A model generated the notes under the pieces. It did no database searches, had not been told where the DNA came from, and saw nothing but the letters and a program-made list of their open reading frames with translations. The position numbers and the translations under genes were made by a program. A DNA stretch of 64,000 bases, taken from the NCBI GenBank assembly GCA_022266195.1, contig WHVY01000007.1, positions 558,001 to 622,000 of the forward strand, given 5' to 3'. Origin of the DNA: Tetranychus cinnabarinus. Lineage: Eukaryota; Arthropoda; Arachnida; Trombidiformes; Tetranychidae. Each line of letters starts with the position of its first letter. Within the stretch, counting starts at the first letter, position 1. Below, piece after piece: positions 58,932-64,000 of the stretch.

Positions 58932-61114
58932 TTAAGTTTGACGAGATGATTTTAGCCAGGGTAATGAAAAAGCTCTGAATAGAAAAAGCAAATAATCAAA
59001 AAGAAATTCATTAATAAAGTTAAATCTAGTTTACTCAATATAACGTCGAAGCATAAAAAGTTAAACTTACTTTGGCGGTAAATTTGGAATTGGAAGGCCA
59101 AATGCCATGCCTGGTATTTTATCAGATACTTCAATAAATTGAACTGAAAAATAAGATAAAACAATTAGTTATTGCTGCAATTTTCAAGTTCCAATTTTTA
59201 TCATCAGGACTTACCTTCTTTCGTCCTAGGGAAGAAGTTGCTCAAATTACTTCCCGCTTGATTCGTTGAACCGTTAGAGCCGGGAGAATTATCGCAATTA
59301 ATGTTATTATTATAGTAACGACCAGATCTGAGTCTTTCATTGAGTCTTTGTTCTCTTAATCGTTGAATATCCCACCTTTAAAAAAATATATCAATTTAGT
59401 AATCAAATGTTTATCAATATGGATTACATTATAAAGACAAAAAACATACCTTTTTCTCCTTTTTTCATCACTTTCGAGTTTTTGGTGTCTTTTCAAGAAA
59501 GTGTCGTCATCCAGACTCTGTAATTGAAAATAGTTGCATTGCATTAGTATAAATCTCAAAAATTTGATTTGGTACAAAAATAGTAACAGTTCAATTGAAA
59601 TAGGAATAAAAAACATTTACCTCAATACCATCAGTGGAGAGACTATCAGGTATGTGAATAATCCTCCAAGAAGGTACTTCTATTTGATTACCCTTGATTG
59701 ATACATCGATGGAGGAAGACTCATTTCTTTGGATTATATCCTTATCATCTTGACAGCTGAAGAGATCATATAATTCATCGGTACCCAGAGAATTTACATT
59801 TGTACTTGTTTGTTTACAATTCACACTATTTACAGATAGTTGATCAATGGTCGAGCTGCTGCTTCTTGATACAGTTCGACGACGTTTTTTACTACACGAT
59901 TTGGTTGAAGAAACTTTTTCATCTGCAGATTCATTGTCAATTGATTTATCCGAAGATATTGGAAGATCACCTTTATTGGTCTGAGCAGCAACACTTTTAG
60001 TGTTTGTTGGTCGTTTTCTTTTCACAGCTGATTTTTTGTTATCTTTTGAGTTACTTTTCTTTTCCTCTTTAATTTCTTCTGATTTCTTTTTACTTGTTTC
60101 AGTCTTGACTTTTTTCTTTCCAGAATTGGAACTTGGTTTTGGTTTAGTGTGATCACTAGTATCGTCATTATCCCCACTGCTTAATATTTCAGTGCCGCTA
60201 GTTAATTGGAGACTTTGATTAGATGGTGATGGAGCCAGTAAATTTGAATTACAAGTTCTTGGTGAAACAATAGCGGGATTTGATGTAGATAGTGGAGATG
60301 GCGTAGAGTGTACATTTGTAAACATGCCAGTCATATCGTTGGTATCACTCAGACAGCTGATCATCATTTCAGAATCAGAACTTTGTGCATTTAATTCACT
60401 AATAGTTTCAGTATGAGTAGTATCACCAATTATCAAGGTAGATGTTCCAGAATTTGTTTCTAATAATTTTCGTGTTAAAAAGTTGATCCGACTTTCCATT
60501 TTTTCTATCTTTAAACACAATGTTTCCCTATCATTCTTTAAACCTTGTAACTGGCGCTCTTTTTTCAGTAGTTGTTCTTGTTGGTGTTGAATCAAATCTA
60601 ATTGCATGAGAATCATGTCTTTTAATCTATTTAGAGAAGAGAAAAGTAATTAGTTATTAGAGAACTGGTTATACTATAAATGTCACAATATTTTTTACCT
60701 TTTGATTTGAATTTTATCTTCATTGATAGATCCAGCAGCAGCTCCAAACAATGAGTTGTTTGTATCAATACATGCACTATTATTAAGAGATACACCAATG
60801 AGTGAATTAATATCACCGCCGTTTTTAGTTATTTGAGAAGGTAATTTAGTGCATGAGATGTGATCATGAAAGGCTGCGGCTAAATTGACCTTGTGAGTAA
60901 TCCTAGGATTATCATTAGCTGACATACTACAAGAGCCTTTAGTTTGATTAGTATTGAAACCAATAACCTTTCCAGATGGTGTTGAGTTTGACTTGGTAGG
61001 TTCAATCACAGTAACAGAGGTAAGGTGACGATGAGACTTCTCGTGAAGATGAATGTGGTTATTGTGAACTCCGTTGGTTAATAGGATGGTTCCAAGATGA
61101 TATTCAGATTTCAT
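58932..61114 (-). CDS. msl-1: MSL1-like scaffold of the male-specific-lethal/MOF complex
   Basis: Six exons join in phase: 60699-61114 (ATG at 61112-61114), 59621-60626, 59450-59517, 59215-59375, 59071-59143 and 58932-58974, for about 588 residues. MSL1 is the scaffold joining MSL2, MSL3 and the H4K16 acetyltransferase MOF. Support: a coiled coil at about 140-195 (QLDLIQHQQEQLLKKERQLQ, IEKMESRINFLTRKLLE), which in MSL1 dimerises and binds MSL2; a Lys/Ser-rich basic middle; and a C-terminal PEHE domain running from EVPSWRIIHIPD through SLDDDTFLKRHQKLESDEKR and KRWDIQRLREQR to FFPRTKEVQFIEV, AFGLPIPNLPPK and FSLPWL. The spliced end matches the family's last residues. The related PEHE protein KANSL1 is less likely given the LD.D.F.KRH block and size. 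Confidence 0.9.
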
Positions 61115-62192
61115 TCTGACATTAATCACTTTTGACAGGAGTCATGAAATTTGACATGAGATGATAAAAGAAACAATAAAAACAAAAGGGGAAATAAAGA
61201 AAAGAAGAGACTTGAAAGAAGGCCAGTGAAAACCAGCAACAAACAAAAAAAAATTATCACCCTTTATGTAAGATGATAGTGACACTTGATTTAATAATAA
61301 TTTACTCAATCAACATGCGAGATCTCAAAATGAGAATCTCTAAGGTCTATTTTAAACATAATTTCAAACATCTCACATGTCAATTAAACAGATTTAAATT
61401 AAGTCTATTTGATAAACAATAAAGTGACATAACTTGGGAAACAAGAGAAGTGGAGGCCATTTTATCAAAAAAAAACATGCTCAGTATCATATTTAATATT
61501 CCTAATTGACCTTTATGCGTCGTAAATAACTCGCAATGATCTTCGGAAATTAACTTCACCATTTAAATATGAATTTGAAATAAAATTAATTATAATAAAT
61601 TATATCCTTTAATTGTGCCGAGCTATCGCAATCAACCGAACGTACAATACTAGACTGAATTACCGAAACCGCTGCGGTAATCCTTACCGATTATTTTTTG
61701 AAGGTCTTCTGATAAATTTTCATTTCAATACAATTTTATTGCCTTATAACTTGTTTATAACTTAAATTGAGTTTATGATTGATTATAAGAATTATTCAAA
61801 TCTGTAGTTAATTATCTGTCAATTATTGATATTTTATCAACTTTTCAATCCAAGTGTTAAGTTTTTTATTCTTGAATAGAATCTGATTACGTGTGATTTT
61901 TGGATAAACAATATATTTTATTTGCTCTGAAGTTTATGCAATTCTCAAGAGTTTAATCAAGTTTCTTTAAAATTCAATTTCAATTTAAAAAATAAACAAA
62001 TTTCGAGAATTTATTGATTTAGAAACTTGAAGTAGGCGCCTTTGTTTATGATGCTCTTATTGGCTGTTGATTTCGAAGCGAGGCAACCACAAGCCATTGG
62101 TTAAAGAAAAAGCTTCATTTCTTGAAAATTAGTCTTCGAAGATAAATCGTTTTTGAAATTAAGTATCGTGAAAAGTTTTCAACTTATAACTC
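61115..62192. promoter_or_regulatory. Head-to-head region between MSL1 and the MYSM1-like gene
   Basis: 1078 bases between divergent starts. GC-richer patches stand out at about 61610-61700 (GCAATCAACCGAACG, TTACCGAAACCGCTGCGG) and at 62034-62100 (GGCGCC, CATTGGTT, a CCAAT-type motif on the minus strand). They are candidate promoter cores. I see no coding exon upstream of 62193. Confidence 0.4.
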
Positions 62193-63452
62193 ATGAAAAT
62201 GGATAGTGATGTTATAATTAAAGGATCTCGAACTCGACCTAATCCATTCAAATTAGTTCCTTGTGAAAAATATGGCAATAATACTGAGGTAAATATTAGA
62301 CTTTTCTCGCTTGTATGGTTTTTGACAATTTTTGTCAGAAGTACTTTCTGCTTGTTTTCCCTCTATTTTGTTTATCAATTCTAATTGTTCTCATTGAATT
62401 TTATTTTATTTATTATGTATTTCTTTAGGCTCCATTCATCTTAAATCTAAGTGTTGAAGCTTTAGCTTTAATTGATGTTCACTCTCACTGTGTTCAAACC
62501 GAGGTTATTGGACTTTTGGGAGGCTTGTACTGCTCTCGGTACAGACAATTAAATATTTTAACTGCTGAGCCATGTGAAAGTTTAACTGCTGGGACTAGTG
62601 ATTTACAATGTGAGATGGATCCAGGTTAGTTTAATTTTTCATTTGCAGTCAATTTCAATAACAGCGACAAGCTAAAGTTGCTCTTGCTATCTTTTGACCG
62701 GTGACTCATTTTAAACTCACGTTTCTTTTAGTCTCTCAAGCTGATGCCTTAGAAAGGTTAACTAAGGCAGGATATCAAGTTGTCGGTTGGTACCATTCTC
62801 ATCCAACTTTCGTGCCCAATCCAAGTCTTAGAGATCTCGAGACTCAAGCTAAATATCAGCAGCTTTTTGCTGATGGAAACCAGCCATTTCTTTCTTTGAT
62901 ACTAAACCCTTACTCCACACCTCATCAAACTTTAACTAAAAACAATCTTGTCTCAAAATACAAGTGCCTTATGCTTAGTGAACATATCTCATCATCTCAG
63001 GTAAATCATTTTATTCAATAACAAGTTCTAATTAGACTGGATCCAATCACTAAGCTACATTATATCTTTGTATCTTGCAGAACGAATCAAGAACGCCATA
63101 TGCCTTTAATCCTCTTTTAGTGAGAAGAGAAAAGCTGTTTTATAATTTGACCCATCGTTTGGAAGAGTTATGTTCTAAAATTGAAGGGAAACCTTCAACT
63201 CTCTGTATCACCGACAAGCTCAGAGGAAAAGATATGCCATATTTGACCAAGGTAAGTGAATAAATTTTTAGCTATTTGGCACAAAAATTATCCTTAATAT
63301 TTGTTTTTTTCATTGTACCTACACAGATCTTAACAAGTTTAAGGCACCATTTTGAGACTACAGGGCTATCAAAAATCGAGTCGGAACGTTTGGTTGATCA
63401 AATACGGGCAATACTTCTAGAACATTTGAGGAGCAAACCTAATGGCAAATAG
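62193..63452 (+). CDS. MYSM1/MPND-like JAMM metalloprotease
   Basis: Five exons join in phase: 62193-62288, 62429-62624, 62732-63000, 63081-63251 and 63327-63452, for about 285 residues. Family members are zinc isopeptidases; MYSM1 removes ubiquitin from histone H2A. The JAMM signature is complete: Glu in EVIGLLGG, then HSHPTFVPNPSLRD, fitting H-X-H-X7-S-X2-D. Shared MYSM1 blocks include RTRPNPFKLVPC, AEPCESL, LQCEMDPVSQ and DLETQAKYQ. The SANT and SWIRM domains of MYSM1 are absent; the protein starts just before the catalytic domain, and I found no upstream exon. MPND is the main alternative. A second in-frame ATG lies two codons in (62199). Confidence 0.88.
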
Positions 63453-63535
63453 AAGGACGCAATTATCATTTTTTTACAGCAAACCATTTCAGCCCATCGT
63501 TCATTAACGCTTCATTTGTTAATTTTTGGATAAAC

Positions 63536-63541
63536 AATAAA
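63536..63541 (+). terminator. Polyadenylation signal of the MYSM1-like gene
   Basis: AATAAA 84 bases after the TAG stop, in the gap before the convergent BRIX1 gene. Confidence 0.55.
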
Positions 63542-63691
63542 GTTTTTGATAATTTATAATAATCTATGTATACTTTTGATAGACTTTACGCAAATAAAGA
63601 GTCAGCTATAATTTCATATATTTTCAAGTTATCAACTTGAGATGTTATTTGACAATTAAATAGCATTTAAAATTAATTAAGCTGTTGGTTT

Positions 63692-64000
63692 TTAATCGAA
63701 AATTTCCAATGGATCCATGTCTTGATATTCTTCTCCTTTTGGTTTTTTCTTGTTTCGCCCTTCTCTTATCACAACCTTATCCTTGTATTTGTCTGAAGCT
63801 TGTTGCCGTAACATTCGCCGTCTAACATTTGGATTGACAAATCCTGGATTAGAATAAATCACAGGACCACCAAGACCACCTTCGAAAATTTTGATTAAAT
63901 TTAAGCAAAATCTCGGACCAATTTCAGCAAGTGAGCCTTCCTCTCCAACAATTTGATAATTACGGAACCAGATTCTTTTATCCAAAATAGTGAATGTATA
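63692..64000 (-). CDS. BRIX1: BRIX1/BRX1 ribosome biogenesis factor, C-terminal exon (partial)
   Basis: The frame enters from the right edge (YTFTILDKRIWFRNYQIVGE) and stops at 63692-63694; about 102 residues are visible. BRX1 is a nucleolar Brix-domain factor needed for 60S subunit assembly. Diagnostic pieces are TFTILD.RIWFRNYQI, LAEIGPRFCLNLIKIFEGGL, GGPVIYSNPGFVNPN, and a basic tail with DKYKDKVVIREGRNKKK ending MDPLEIFD. No ATG is needed inside the window because the exon continues past its end. Confidence 0.95.
   Translation of the reverse strand, partial: YTFTILDKRIWFRNYQIVGEEGSLAEIGPRFCLNLIKIFEGGLGGPVIYSNPGFVNPNVRRRMLRQQASDKYKDKVVIREGRNKKKPKGEEYQDMDPLEIFD

Noticed and set aside
61115..61129. 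Upstream extension of MSL1
   Set aside because: It begins with a GTG codon. The ATG at 61112-61114 is the first usable start.
1..64000. CRISPR arrays, operons, ribosome binding sites or other prokaryotic features
   Set aside because: The window is clearly a spliced eukaryotic genome. The repeats seen are LTRs, inverted repeats and microsatellites, with no spacer-repeat pattern.

Overview
This is eukaryotic DNA from an AT-rich, gene-dense animal genome. It has many small introns (about 60-110 bp), short intergenic gaps and a TATA plus pyrimidine-initiator ribosomal protein promoter. The gene set (MSL1, Bicaudal C, KIF17, WSB and an env-bearing Ty3/gypsy element) points to an arthropod. A compact chelicerate genome such as a spider mite fits, but the species is inference. 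I joined exons by hand from splice signals, reading phase and family similarity.

Layout, left to right: an ABHD1/3-like hydrolase (minus, leaves the left edge); PEX2 (plus), tail to tail with cytosolic isoleucyl-tRNA synthetase (minus); an LRP11-like MANSC/LDLa membrane protein (minus) whose first intron holds a 7.6 kb env-bearing retroelement; a membrane adenylyl cyclase (plus); a PHF21A-like PHD protein (minus); Bicaudal C (minus), head to head with RpS17 (plus); ACBD3/GCP60 (minus); a second, inverted RpS17 (minus); dicarbonyl/L-xylulose reductase DCXR (minus); a WSB-type WD40/SOCS-box protein (minus); KIF17/OSM-3 kinesin-2 (minus) with a 1.75 kb near-perfect hairpin in an intron; MSL1 (minus), head to head with a MYSM1/MPND-like JAMM protease (plus); and the C-terminal exon of BRIX1 (minus, leaves the right edge).

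Most host genes are unrelated housekeeping or developmental genes. MSL1 and the MYSM1-like protease share a divergent promoter region and both belong to chromatin-modifying families. The PHF21A-like protein is a third chromatin factor.

The best candidate for something undescribed is inside the retroelement. Besides one uninterrupted gag-pol-env frame, it carries an apparently complete antisense gene between env and the 3' LTR. That gene has a TATA-like box, an ATG, a 176-residue ORF and an AATAAA. Its product has a C2HC zinc-finger-like motif and a C-terminal AT-hook/NLS-like tail. The layout resembles antisense accessory genes of some vertebrate retroviruses. Two identical LTRs and an exact 5 bp target duplication show that the insertion is recent. 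Second in interest are the hairpin in the KIF17 intron and the inverted duplication of RpS17.
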